From NCBI GenBank assembly GCA_014302835.1, contig CP060294.1, positions 3,745,067 through 3,809,066 of the forward strand: a DNA stretch of 64,000 nt. The letters are read 5' to 3'. Positions 24,936-32,862 of the stretch are shown in pieces (the stretch's first letter is position 1; every line of letters begins with the position of its first letter). The position numbers and the translations under genes were made by a program. Under the pieces are notes generated by a model. It saw nothing but the letters and a program-made list of their open reading frames with translations, did no database searches and was not told the origin of the DNA. The stretch is from Pedobacter sp. PAMC26386. Lineage in GTDB: Bacteria; Bacteroidota; Bacteroidia; Sphingobacteriales; Sphingobacteriaceae.

Positions 24936-26657
24936 ATGATTAAAAAAAATATATTCCTGTTATTTCTTTGTGTATTAACAATAGGTACCCAGGCACAACA
25001 AATTTTCAGTAACAATAAATATCCACTGGTTGATTTTCGTCCACCGCTCGACATTGTTCCTCCGGCATTGGCAGGTTCTTTTGGAGAGCTGAGAGGAAAT
25101 CACTTTCACTCTGGAATAGATTTCAGAACTAATCAACGTGAGGGTTATCCTGTGCATGCAATTGCGGATGGATATGTTTCCAGGATGAGAGTGCAGAATA
25201 GCGGATTTGGCCTGGCATTATATCTCGTACATCCAAATGGATACACTTCTGTATATGGACATCTATCACGCTTTGCTCCTAAAATTGCAGAAGCAGTGAA
25301 GGCTTTGGAATATCAGAAAAAAACATTTGAACTGGATGAATTCCCTGCCGTAGATTTATTTCCCGTGCATAAGGGTGATATCATTGCTTACTCCGGGAAT
25401 CGTGGAAGCTCAGGAGGTCCACATCTTCATTTTGAGATCAGAGATTCTAAAACAGAAAACACGATTAACCCGCAACTATTTGGTATTCAGATTCCGGACA
25501 ATATCCCTCCAGTTATTTATGCCTTATATGTTTATAAGCTGAACAAAAAATATTTCAATGAATATACACCCAAAACATTTTTCCAGGTTACGGGCGGTGC
25601 AGGGAAATATACATTAGGTAAATCAGAACCGTTAAACATTAGTGGTGAGGTTGGCTTTGGTATTACGGCAACAGACAGACATAACGGTGCATCCGGAATT
25701 AACGGAGTTTATTCTATTGAACTGAAAGTGGATGGAAAAACTGTCTTTACTTCCTCTTTAGAGAAATTTGCTTTTGAAAACAGCAAGGCGATTAATTCCC
25801 ATATTGACTATCCGGCATTTATGACTTCTAAGAGAAGTATCCAGAAAAGTTTTGTAGACCCGGGAAATCCTTTGCAGATTTATAGCAGCTTAGTTAACAA
25901 TGGCCGAATTGAGTTTAAAGATCAGCAGATTCATGAACTAAAATATATTGTTACCGATGCTAAAGGAAACCAAAGTATACTACCTTTTACTGTAAAATCG
26001 GATGGACAGACGACCATATCTACACCCGATCAGCCCGATGGGATTCCTTTCTTTTATAATAAAGAGAACGAATTTTCAACCGCAGGTGTTAAAGTAATTC
26101 TGCCTAAAGGGACCTTATACAATGATTTCAACCTAGTCTATAAAGTAAAACCAGAACCCGTCAGAGGTGCATATTCTCCGGTCTATCAAATTCACAATAA
26201 CCTTACTCCTTTACATGTCGGTTTTGATCTATGGATTAAAGCGGATGCCCGGTTAGGCAACCTGAAAGATAAAGCCATAATTGTGAGTACTAGCGGCGCA
26301 TCACAGGGGGGCGTTTTTGAAAATGGTTTTGTGAAAGCTACCCCACGGAGTTTTGGAAGTTTTTATATCACTGTAGACACGATTCCACCGTCTATTGTTC
26401 CAGTTAACATCGCCGATGGCAAAAACATGTCTGGCATAGCAAAAATGGTCTTCAAAATCCGTGATAACCTTTCGGGGATTAAAAGCTTTAATGGCTATAT
26501 TGACGGAAATTGGGTTTTAATGGAATTTGACACGAAAACTGCTACCTTATGGCATTCTTTTGATGAACGCACCGCGGCTGGAAGACATCAGTTTAAACTG
26601 GTCGTGGAAGACATGAAAGGCAACAATAAAACGTATTCAATTAATTTTATAAAATAA
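24936..26657 (+). CDS. M23-family metallopeptidase (LytM-type)
   Basis: A secreted 573-residue protein with a signal peptide ending Gly-Thr-Gln-Ala-Gln. The M23 zinc site is complete near the N-terminus: His58 and Asp62 in Phe-His-Ser-Gly-Ile-Asp, and His163 and His165 in Pro-His-Leu-His-Phe-Glu. The remaining 380 residues form beta-rich, Ig-like domains. The peptidase class cleaves peptidoglycan cross-bridges or activates amidases. The ATG at 24936 is five bases after the FAH stop and gives the signal peptide; the frame also runs back into FAH without one. Confidence 0.9.
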   Translation: MIKKNIFLLFLCVLTIGTQAQQIFSNNKYPLVDFRPPLDIVPPALAGSFGELRGNHFHSGIDFRTNQREGYPVHAIADGYVSRMRVQNSGFGLALYLVHPNGYTSVYGHLSRFAPKIAEAVKALEYQKKTFELDEFPAVDLFPVHKGDIIAYSGNRGSSGGPHLHFEIRDSKTENTINPQLFGIQIPDNIPPVIYALYVYKLNKKYFNEYTPKTFFQVTGGAGKYTLGKSEPLNISGEVGFGITATDRHNGASGINGVYSIELKVDGKTVFTSSLEKFAFENSKAINSHIDYPAFMTSKRSIQKSFVDPGNPLQIYSSLVNNGRIEFKDQQIHELKYIVTDAKGNQSILPFTVKSDGQTTISTPDQPDGIPFFYNKENEFSTAGVKVILPKGTLYNDFNLVYKVKPEPVRGAYSPVYQIHNNLTPLHVGFDLWIKADARLGNLKDKAIIVSTSGASQGGVFENGFVKATPRSFGSFYITVDTIPPSIVPVNIADGKNMSGIAKMVFKIRDNLSGIKSFNGYIDGNWVLMEFDTKTATLWHSFDERTAAGRHQFKLVVEDMKGNNKTYSINFIK

Positions 26658-26659
26658 TT

Positions 26660-27124
26660 ATGAGTGAATTAAAAGAAGGTCAGAAAGCTCCTGAATTTAC
26701 CGCAACAGATCAGGACGGGAATACTGTCTCTCTAGGTCAGTTTTCAGGTAAGATAGTAGTTTTATACTTTTACCCGAAAGATGATACACCAGGCTGTACT
26801 GCTGAGGCTTGTGACTTCAGGGATAATTATCAGGGATTAAAAGCAAAAGATATTGTGGTACTTGGCGTAAGTGTTGATGATGAGAAATCGCATCAGAAAT
26901 TTGCGACTAAGCATAGCCTTCCTTTTACCTTACTGGCAGATACTGATAAAAAAATTGTAGAAGCTTATGGTGTTTGGGGAGAAAAGAACATGTATGGTAA
27001 AAAATATATGGGTACTAACCGGACTACTTTTGTGATTGATGAAAATGGTGTGATTACACATATCATTAAAAAAGTTGATACTAAAAACTCAACAGCACAA
27101 ATCTTAGAATTATTAAAATACTAG
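26660..27124 (+). CDS. bcp: Thiol peroxidase Bcp (peroxiredoxin)
   Basis: A 154-residue thioredoxin-dependent peroxidase that reduces hydrogen peroxide and lipid peroxides. The peroxidatic Cys46 lies in Thr-Pro-Gly-Cys-Thr and the resolving Cys51 is five residues later, the atypical two-Cys spacing of the BCP class. It starts two bases after the M23 peptidase stop and so shares its transcript. Confidence 0.93.
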   Translation: MSELKEGQKAPEFTATDQDGNTVSLGQFSGKIVVLYFYPKDDTPGCTAEACDFRDNYQGLKAKDIVVLGVSVDDEKSHQKFATKHSLPFTLLADTDKKIVEAYGVWGEKNMYGKKYMGTNRTTFVIDENGVITHIIKKVDTKNSTAQILELLKY

Positions 27125-27138
27125 CAAAATATCACATT

Positions 27139-27284
27139 AACCCGACGAACCGGGCCTTTTAAGAAAATGATAAATGATAGCAATAAACTATATTTGCTAT
27201 CATTAGATAAACAATCCAATTGAAATGAACCCAATATTATTAAAATAATTATTAAACCCACAGGGCAATAATTATTTTAATAAT
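27139..27284. repeat. Cluster of inverted repeats between bcp and the transketolase genes
   Basis: Three palindromes lie in 146 bases: a short cccg/cggg hairpin (27139-27154), an 11-bp stem (27173-27183 with 27194-27204), and an 18-bp perfect stem made only of A and T (27236-27253 with 27267-27284) around a 13-base GC-richer loop. The first may end bcp transcription. The last sits 40 bases before the transketolase ATG. Confidence 0.7.
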
Positions 27285-27324
27285 CAAAGGCTCCATCTGA
27301 CAAAAGAAGACAATAAATAAATAG

Positions 27325-28170
27325 ATGAAACATACAATCAATGAATTAGAGGACATTGTTTCTCAGGTACGAAGAGATATTGTAAGAATGGTACATGGTT
27401 GCCAGTCTGGACACCCGGGTGGATCACTTGGCTGCGCAGAATTTATGACAGCCTTATACTTTGAAACCATGAACCATTCCACAGATTTTAAAATGGATGG
27501 TGTAGGAGAAGATTTATTCTTCCTTTCTAATGGTCACATTTCTCCAGTATTTTATAGCGTGCTTGCCCGTTCAGGTTATTTCGAAGTTAGTGAACTAGCT
27601 ACTTTCAGAAAGTTAAACTCACGTGTTCAGGGTCACCCAACTACACATGAAGGCTTACCTGGTATCAGAATTGCTTCTGGATCTTTAGGTCAGGGCATGT
27701 CTGTTGCTATCGGAGCAGCTTTAACTAAAAAATTAAACAAAGATCATTCATTGGTTTTCAGTTTGCATGGAGATGGTGAATTACAGGAAGGTCAAAACTG
27801 GGAAGCAATTATGTTTGCTCCTCATAATAAAGTTGATAACCTGATCTCAACAATTGATTATAATGGACAACAAATTGATGGTCCTACTGAGAAAATATTA
27901 TCATTAGAGAACCTGCAGACAAAATTTGAAGCTTTTGGATGGCATGTAATCACTTCTAATGGAAATAACATGGAAGATATTGTTAAAGCTTTGGAATATG
28001 CTAAATCACTTACTGGTAAAGGCAGACCAATCTTAAACTTAATGAGTACTCAAATGGGTTATGGTGTAGATTTCATGGTTGGTTCACATAAATGGCACGG
28101 TACTGCGCCTAATGATGCACAACTGGCTTCTGCTTTAAGTCAGAACAAAGAGACCATAGGGGATTATTAA
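27325..28170 (+). CDS. Transketolase, N-terminal subunit
   Basis: The thiamine-diphosphate-binding half of a split transketolase, 281 residues. The His-Pro-Gly-Gly-Ser motif and the ThDP/metal motif Gly-Asp-Gly-Glu-Leu-Gln-Glu-Gly with a later Asn are visible. The enzyme moves two-carbon units between sugar phosphates in the pentose phosphate pathway. The partner subunit is encoded 66 bases downstream. Splitting into two chains is common in Bacteroidota and archaea. Confidence 0.93.
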   Translation: MKHTINELEDIVSQVRRDIVRMVHGCQSGHPGGSLGCAEFMTALYFETMNHSTDFKMDGVGEDLFFLSNGHISPVFYSVLARSGYFEVSELATFRKLNSRVQGHPTTHEGLPGIRIASGSLGQGMSVAIGAALTKKLNKDHSLVFSLHGDGELQEGQNWEAIMFAPHNKVDNLISTIDYNGQQIDGPTEKILSLENLQTKFEAFGWHVITSNGNNMEDIVKALEYAKSLTGKGRPILNLMSTQMGYGVDFMVGSHKWHGTAPNDAQLASALSQNKETIGDY

Positions 28171-28236
28171 TTCATAACCATTAAAACCGCGCTGATCTTA
28201 ACTAGTATAGATGAGCGATAAAAAGATAATATTATA

Positions 28237-29193
28237 ATGAAGAAATATACATATTCAGAAAAAAAAGATACTCGTTCTGGTTTCGGTGCTGGTTTACATG
28301 AAGCTGGTCAGAAAAACCCGAATGTAGTTGCGCTTTGTGCAGATCTGAAAGGTTCTTTGAAAATGGATGCTTTCGCAGATGAATTTCCGGAAAGATTTAT
28401 TCAGATCGGAATTGCTGAAGCAAATATGATTGGTATCGCAGCAGGAATGACTATTGGAGGGAAAATTCCTTTCACTGGTACTTTTGCAAACTTCTCTACA
28501 GGAAGAGTTTACGATCAGATCAGACAATCCGTAGCTTATTCTAACAAAAATGTTAAAATCTGTGCTTCTCATGCTGGTTTAACTTTAGGTGAGGATGGAG
28601 CGACTCACCAGATCCTTGAAGATATTGGTTTGATGAAAATGTTACCTGGTATGGTTGTGATTAATCCTTGTGATTATAATCAGACTAAAGCAGCAACATT
28701 AGCAATCGCAGAATATGAAGGTCCTGTTTACCTGCGTTTCGGCAGGCCAAGCATTCCTGTATTTACTGACCCGGATCAAAAATTCGAAATTGGTAAAGCA
28801 TGGATGGTTAACGAAGGTACGGATGTAACCATTATTGCTACCGGACATATGGTTTGGAAAGCTATTGAAGCTGGTGAACAACTGGCAGCTTTAGGAATTG
28901 ATGCAGAGATTATAAACATTCATACGATTAAACCGTTAGATGAAGAGGCGATCTTAAAATCAATTAAAAAAACCGGCTGTGTTGTGACTTGTGAAGAGCA
29001 CAATAAATTTGGTGGACTAGGAGAAAGTGTTGCCCGTTTATTAACTACAGAACTTCCTTCACCACAAGAGTTTGTGGCTGTAAATGATAGTTTTGGAGAA
29101 AGCGGAACACCTGATCAGCTGATGACTAAATATGGCTTGGATACGATTAACATTGTTGAAGCAGCTCAAAAAGTATTAAAAAGAAAAAAATAA
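28237..29193 (+). CDS. Transketolase, C-terminal subunit
   Basis: The pyrimidine-binding and C-terminal domains of split transketolase, 318 residues. The segment Ile-Gly-Ile-Ala-Glu-Ala-Asn-Met holds the Glu that activates the thiamine cofactor. The Phe-Gly-Glu-Ser-Gly-Thr-Pro segment close to the C-terminus is typical. Must pair with the preceding gene's product. A sigma-factor gene starts three bases after its stop, which links that gene to sugar metabolism at the transcript level. Confidence 0.93.
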   Translation: MKKYTYSEKKDTRSGFGAGLHEAGQKNPNVVALCADLKGSLKMDAFADEFPERFIQIGIAEANMIGIAAGMTIGGKIPFTGTFANFSTGRVYDQIRQSVAYSNKNVKICASHAGLTLGEDGATHQILEDIGLMKMLPGMVVINPCDYNQTKAATLAIAEYEGPVYLRFGRPSIPVFTDPDQKFEIGKAWMVNEGTDVTIIATGHMVWKAIEAGEQLAALGIDAEIINIHTIKPLDEEAILKSIKKTGCVVTCEEHNKFGGLGESVARLLTTELPSPQEFVAVNDSFGESGTPDQLMTKYGLDTINIVEAAQKVLKRKK

Positions 29194-29196
29194 TCA

Positions 29197-29757
29197 ATGA
29201 AGCAGGTTGAAGATGATAAAATTTTAGCAAAGTTCTCGATAGAGGGCACGCGTAATGAAGCCTTTAACCTGCTTGTTACCAAATACCAGGAAAAGATTTA
29301 CTGGCATATCCGCCGGCTGGTAATTGACCACGATGATGCGGATGATCTTGTACAAGAGGTTTTCATTAAGATATGGAAAAACCTGGACAAATTCAGAAAT
29401 GACTCTAAGCTTTATACCTGGATTTACCGGATTGCAACAAATGATTGTATCACCTTTTTGAACAAGAAAAAACAGCGCAATAACATTCCTTTAGATGATG
29501 TTTCTGATGAACTGTCTGAGAGTTTAATTGCTTCTTCTTATTTTAATGGAGATAAAATACAGTTGAAATTACAGCAGGCGCTGCTCATTCTTCCTGAAAA
29601 ACAGCGATTGATTTTTAATATGAAGTATTATGATGAACTAAAATATGAAGAAATCTCTGAAATTCTGGGTACATCAGTTGGTGCGTTAAAAGCTTCATTT
29701 CATATTGCAGTAAAAAAAATAGAAGTTTTTATGCTAAATGATGACATTACTTTTTAA
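29197..29757 (+). CDS. ECF-type RNA polymerase sigma factor
   Basis: A 186-residue sigma-70 family factor with region 2 (about 15-85, including Asp-Asp-Leu-Val-Gln-Glu-Val-Phe and Thr-Trp-Ile-Tyr-Arg-Ile-Ala) and region 4 (about 125-180, a helix-turn-helix with Tyr-Glu-Glu-Ile-Ser-Glu-Ile-Leu). Regions 1 and 3 are missing, as in all ECF factors. Two downstream genes, a repeat-bearing membrane protein and a small secreted protein, look like its control module. Confidence 0.92.
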   Translation: MKQVEDDKILAKFSIEGTRNEAFNLLVTKYQEKIYWHIRRLVIDHDDADDLVQEVFIKIWKNLDKFRNDSKLYTWIYRIATNDCITFLNKKKQRNNIPLDDVSDELSESLIASSYFNGDKIQLKLQQALLILPEKQRLIFNMKYYDELKYEEISEILGTSVGALKASFHIAVKKIEVFMLNDDITF

Positions 29758-29842
29758 ACCTTTTGCGATTTTAAGCATCCATATAGCATACAAATTCAAG
29801 AGACCCTGATCTTGTACCCTAGCAATAGTTAAATTATCAATA

Positions 29843-30487
29843 ATGAAACACGATGTAGAAGACAATGAATGGAAACAAGAGGCCCCTTACTTAGCCTCCC
29901 TCAAAAAGGAAAATCCATTTAGCGTGCCGGACCAGTATTTTGATACCTTACCTGGGCTGATTCATGACACAATTTATGTCCATGAGCTCAAGAAGGCTAT
30001 TCCTATGTCTGGTTTTATCGTACCTGATCAATATTTCGATATTTTACAAGGCAGTATTCTGGCCGAAACTTCAGCAGATAAATTACAAAATCTTCCGAAG
30101 TCTGAAGGTTTCCTTACACCGGATCTATATTTCCAGAAATTACAATCCAGTATCCTTGCCAAAACAACCAAAGCTGAGCTTCCTGTCAAACATGAACCTA
30201 AGCTAATTCGTTTATGGCATAATGATCTGATTAAATATGCTTCAGTTGCTTGTTTCATTCTCGTTACGGCATTCGGTCTTTATCTGAATCAGCAAAATTT
30301 CAATACAGAGACAAGGGCTGCTGATCTGGCCAACGAGCAAATGTTATATGATATGAACGAACAGGATATTATTGATCATATAGAAGGGAATAATGTAGAT
30401 ATACAAAAAGACAATACTGCCAGCGCAGATTTAGAAACTTATATTCTAAATAATTATTCTCAAAGTGATCTGTCATCAGCATTATAA
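29843..30487 (+). CDS. Membrane protein with three PDxYF repeats, likely anti-sigma-type partner
   Basis: A 214-residue protein with three copies of a 20-residue motif at 25-44, 57-76 and 89-108. Each is Phe-x-(Val/Thr)-Pro-Asp-(Gln/Leu)-Tyr-Phe-x-x-Leu with Ile near the end, at a 32-residue period. One membrane helix follows (about 131-148), then an acidic C-terminal tail of about 65 residues. With the ECF sigma factor just upstream, the N-terminal half is probably cytoplasmic and sigma-facing. It does not show a zinc-finger anti-sigma motif. Function is inferred. Confidence 0.7.
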   Translation: MKHDVEDNEWKQEAPYLASLKKENPFSVPDQYFDTLPGLIHDTIYVHELKKAIPMSGFIVPDQYFDILQGSILAETSADKLQNLPKSEGFLTPDLYFQKLQSSILAKTTKAELPVKHEPKLIRLWHNDLIKYASVACFILVTAFGLYLNQQNFNTETRAADLANEQMLYDMNEQDIIDHIEGNNVDIQKDNTASADLETYILNNYSQSDLSSAL

Positions 30488-30496
30488 AAAGATATT

Positions 30497-30943
30497 ATGA
30501 AAAACTTACTTGCCATCGCTTTTCTATTATGCCTACCCTTTCTTGTTTCCGCACAAAAACATGCAGGAAGAAGTAATGAAATAGAGGCTTATAAAAATAC
30601 TTATCTCAAGGAAAAACTGGACCTTAGTGCTGAAGAGGCCAAAATATTCTGGCCTATTTATAACTCTATGCAAACTGAACAGTCTGATTTACGTCAGGAG
30701 CGCAGAAAAAACATGATCAGCTTCAGAAAAAGTACTGAAATTGAGAATCTTTCAGATACAGAAGTAGAAAGTCTGATCAATAATGAACTCAATTTTAAAC
30801 AGAAAGATTTAAATATTGAACGTAAATATTATAATAAATTGAAGAGTAGTCTTCCAATAAAAACTGTGGGTAAGTATTACAGGGCTGAACAAACTTTCAA
30901 AAGAGAACTACTCAGCAAATACAGAGACACCAAAAAATCATAG
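30497..30943 (+). CDS. Periplasmic helical protein, sensor-of-ECF-sigma type
   Basis: A 148-residue secreted protein with a signal peptide ending Leu-Val-Ser-Ala-Gln. The mature part is almost all helical and charged. It shows Leu-Asp-Leu-Ser-x-Glu-Glu-Ala near residue 43 and a pattern of Leu/Glu/Lys heptads, like the Spy/CpxP/CnrX group. Bacteroidota relatives next to ECF sigma genes are annotated as sensors of ECF sigma factors. It starts nine bases after the repeat protein stop. A ligand such as a metal or misfolded protein is possible but not shown. Confidence 0.7.
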   Translation: MKNLLAIAFLLCLPFLVSAQKHAGRSNEIEAYKNTYLKEKLDLSAEEAKIFWPIYNSMQTEQSDLRQERRKNMISFRKSTEIENLSDTEVESLINNELNFKQKDLNIERKYYNKLKSSLPIKTVGKYYRAEQTFKRELLSKYRDTKKS

Positions 30944-30948
30944 TTGTA

Positions 30949-31869
30949 TTAATTCATTTTCTGTCTTTTAACCAGATAGGAAGATAATACGCCGGAAAAT
31001 CCTGCAGCTATATCAGCATCAATCAGATCTATTTTGTATTGAGCACACTTCAAGGTCAGCATTTTACGGTAATCTCCATAGGCTTTCAAATAGGATTCTT
31101 TAACTGTAGCCGTATTTGCTTTTAATAACTCACCAGTCTCCAGGTCAACAAATTGATAAGGCCTGTTCTCAAAACTAAAATCTACTTCTTTGGATTTATC
31201 AGTAACATTGAAAATGATAACTTCATGTTTATTAAATTTTAGGTGCTGTAATGCAGAGAATAATTCATCCTGGTAAGGATCAATAATATTTGCCGTTAAA
31301 AGATCACTAAAAACAACGACCATAGAGCGCTTGTGAATAGACTCCGCTACCTGGTGAAGCGATACGCTTAAATCTGTACTTACATTGATCTGCGGGGCTC
31401 TCAGCACTTCTTCAAGCTTTGTGAACAAGTGTTTCTGATGCATAGTTGTTGATCTGGCAGGGGTATTTAAAACTAACTGATCTGTAAACAGGCTCAATCC
31501 AAATGCATCTCTTTGTTTTTTAAGCAATTCAATCAAGGCTGCAACTGCTTGAATTGAAAAGGTCAGTTTGTTATACCCCTCTTGTGGAAAATACATCGAA
31601 GAAGAAGTATCAATTACAAACTGACAACGCAGGTTTGTCTCTTCTTCATATCTTTTGGTGTACAGCTTGTCTGTTCTGGCAAATAACTTCCAGTCAATGT
31701 TCCTAACATTATCACCGCTGTTATAAGCTCGGTGTTCGGCAAATTCTACAGAAAATCCATGAAATGGGCTTTTATGTAAACCGGTAATAAATCCTTCTAC
31801 CACCTGTTTAGCCAGTAATTCAAGGTTACTGCTAAATTGATATTCAGACTGGTCAGTATACGGGTTCAT
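30949..31869 (-). CDS. DUF58-domain protein
   Basis: A 306-residue cytoplasmic protein. The DUF58 mark is Gly-Asp-Asn-Val-Arg-Asn-Ile-Asp-Trp-Lys at about residues 52-61. A von-Willebrand-like fold follows, with a MIDAS-type Asp-Thr-Ser-Ser-Ser-Met. Such proteins usually work with a MoxR ATPase and VWA membrane proteins, but none is encoded next to it. Its 3' end is five bases from the sensor-like gene on the other strand, with no terminator between them. Confidence 0.88.
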   Translation of the reverse strand: MNPYTDQSEYQFSSNLELLAKQVVEGFITGLHKSPFHGFSVEFAEHRAYNSGDNVRNIDWKLFARTDKLYTKRYEEETNLRCQFVIDTSSSMYFPQEGYNKLTFSIQAVAALIELLKKQRDAFGLSLFTDQLVLNTPARSTTMHQKHLFTKLEEVLRAPQINVSTDLSVSLHQVAESIHKRSMVVVFSDLLTANIIDPYQDELFSALQHLKFNKHEVIIFNVTDKSKEVDFSFENRPYQFVDLETGELLKANTATVKESYLKAYGDYRKMLTLKCAQYKIDLIDADIAAGFSGVLSSYLVKRQKMN

Positions 31870-31935
31870 CCTTTGAAATTTTTAAACAACTTCTAAATTT
31901 AGTAAAAGAACTCTAACTTGCCATCCATTGATCAT

Positions 31936-32394
31936 ATGAATAAATCTACCACCTCCTCAAATCGCTTTTTCTTAACAGTCCTTGTGATCCTGTATTTGTT
32001 ATTGTTTCTCACTGCACTGGTTTCATCTGCTTACTTCTTTGAACGTATCATCCAGCTGAGGCCTATTCCGATGCTGGGATTTTTGAAGTATATTTTACTT
32101 TGCATTCTTTTCCTGGTACTCTTGATCATCGCCATCAGGGCTTTAACCTTGAAAACTGTACATCTTAGCCATTTAGCCAGCGCTACAGCAAATTTCAAGT
32201 GGCTGTTTACATTGACTTTGGTGATCTGCATTGCAGCAAAAGCAGGACTGTTTAATCTGAACAGGAATCATCCTGTAGAAATCTCATACGTTCAGATAGG
32301 CATATTAACTGCAATTGCTTTGTTTTGCTATTGGAGCGACCGCGTGTTAAAGGGAGAGGAAACATTTATAGAAGAAAACGACCACGAAGTATAG
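31936..32394 (+). CDS. Small integral membrane protein of unknown function
   Basis: A 152-residue protein with four hydrophobic helices (about 13-35, 44-65, 80-98 and 110-130) and an acidic C-terminal tail. The layout resembles DUF2975-type membrane proteins, but I cannot confirm that. It diverges from the DUF58 gene and is followed by a bidirectional terminator. I use the ATG at 31936; an in-frame TTG at 31918 is possible. Confidence 0.6.
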   Translation: MNKSTTSSNRFFLTVLVILYLLLFLTALVSSAYFFERIIQLRPIPMLGFLKYILLCILFLVLLIIAIRALTLKTVHLSHLASATANFKWLFTLTLVICIAAKAGLFNLNRNHPVEISYVQIGILTAIALFCYWSDRVLKGEETFIEENDHEV

Positions 32395-32423
32395 AGATAT
32401 AGACCTGGAAATATAAGGACATA

Positions 32424-32454
32424 AAAAAAGCATCCCTTATATGGATGCTTTTTT
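32424..32454. terminator. Bidirectional terminator between the small membrane protein gene and trxA
   Basis: A 12-bp perfect stem (32424-32435 with 32443-32454) with an A run on one side and a T run on the other. It lies between two convergent genes. Confidence 0.88.
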
Positions 32455-32472
32455 CGATATATATTGGATTGA

Positions 32473-32790
32473 TTAAAGTTGTTTATCCAATTTACCAGCC
32501 AATACTGATTTTGGAACTGCACCAACTTGTTTATCAACTACTTCACCATTTTTGAAAAATAACAACGCTGGGATGTTACGGATACCGAACTGCGTAGAAA
32601 TCTGTGGGTTGTTATCCACGTTCACTTTTCCTACTACTGCTTTTCCTTCGTATTCTTTTGAGATCTCATCTACTACCGGACCTACCATGCGACATGGACC
32701 ACACCATTCTGCCCAAAAGTCTACTAAAACGGGTTTATCTGATTTCAACACAACTTCCTCGAAGTTTGCGTCTGTGATTTCTATAGCCAT
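32473..32790 (-). CDS. trxA: Thioredoxin
   Basis: A 105-residue thioredoxin with the redox motif Trp-Cys-Gly-Pro-Cys (Cys30, Cys33) and the cis-proline segment Asn-Ile-Pro-Ala-Leu. It reduces protein disulfides and can supply electrons to peroxiredoxins such as Bcp, also encoded in this window. No signal peptide, so cytoplasmic. It follows dnaE on the same strand but has its own -7 box. Confidence 0.95.
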   Translation of the reverse strand: MAIEITDANFEEVVLKSDKPVLVDFWAEWCGPCRMVGPVVDEISKEYEGKAVVGKVNVDNNPQISTQFGIRNIPALLFFKNGEVVDKQVGAVPKSVLAGKLDKQL

Positions 32791-32810
32791 ATTTCTTATT
32801 TTTATTTATA

Positions 32811-32818
32811 CAAAGATA
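32811..32818 (-). promoter_or_regulatory. Candidate -7 box of trxA
   Basis: On the minus strand this reads TATCTTTG, an exact TAnnTTTG match, 20 bases before the trxA ATG. The expected -33 TTG is not clear. Confidence 0.5.
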
Positions 32819-32862
32819 TAATCAATTGTAATGCCATCGATATTTCTAATGCCAAAATGACA

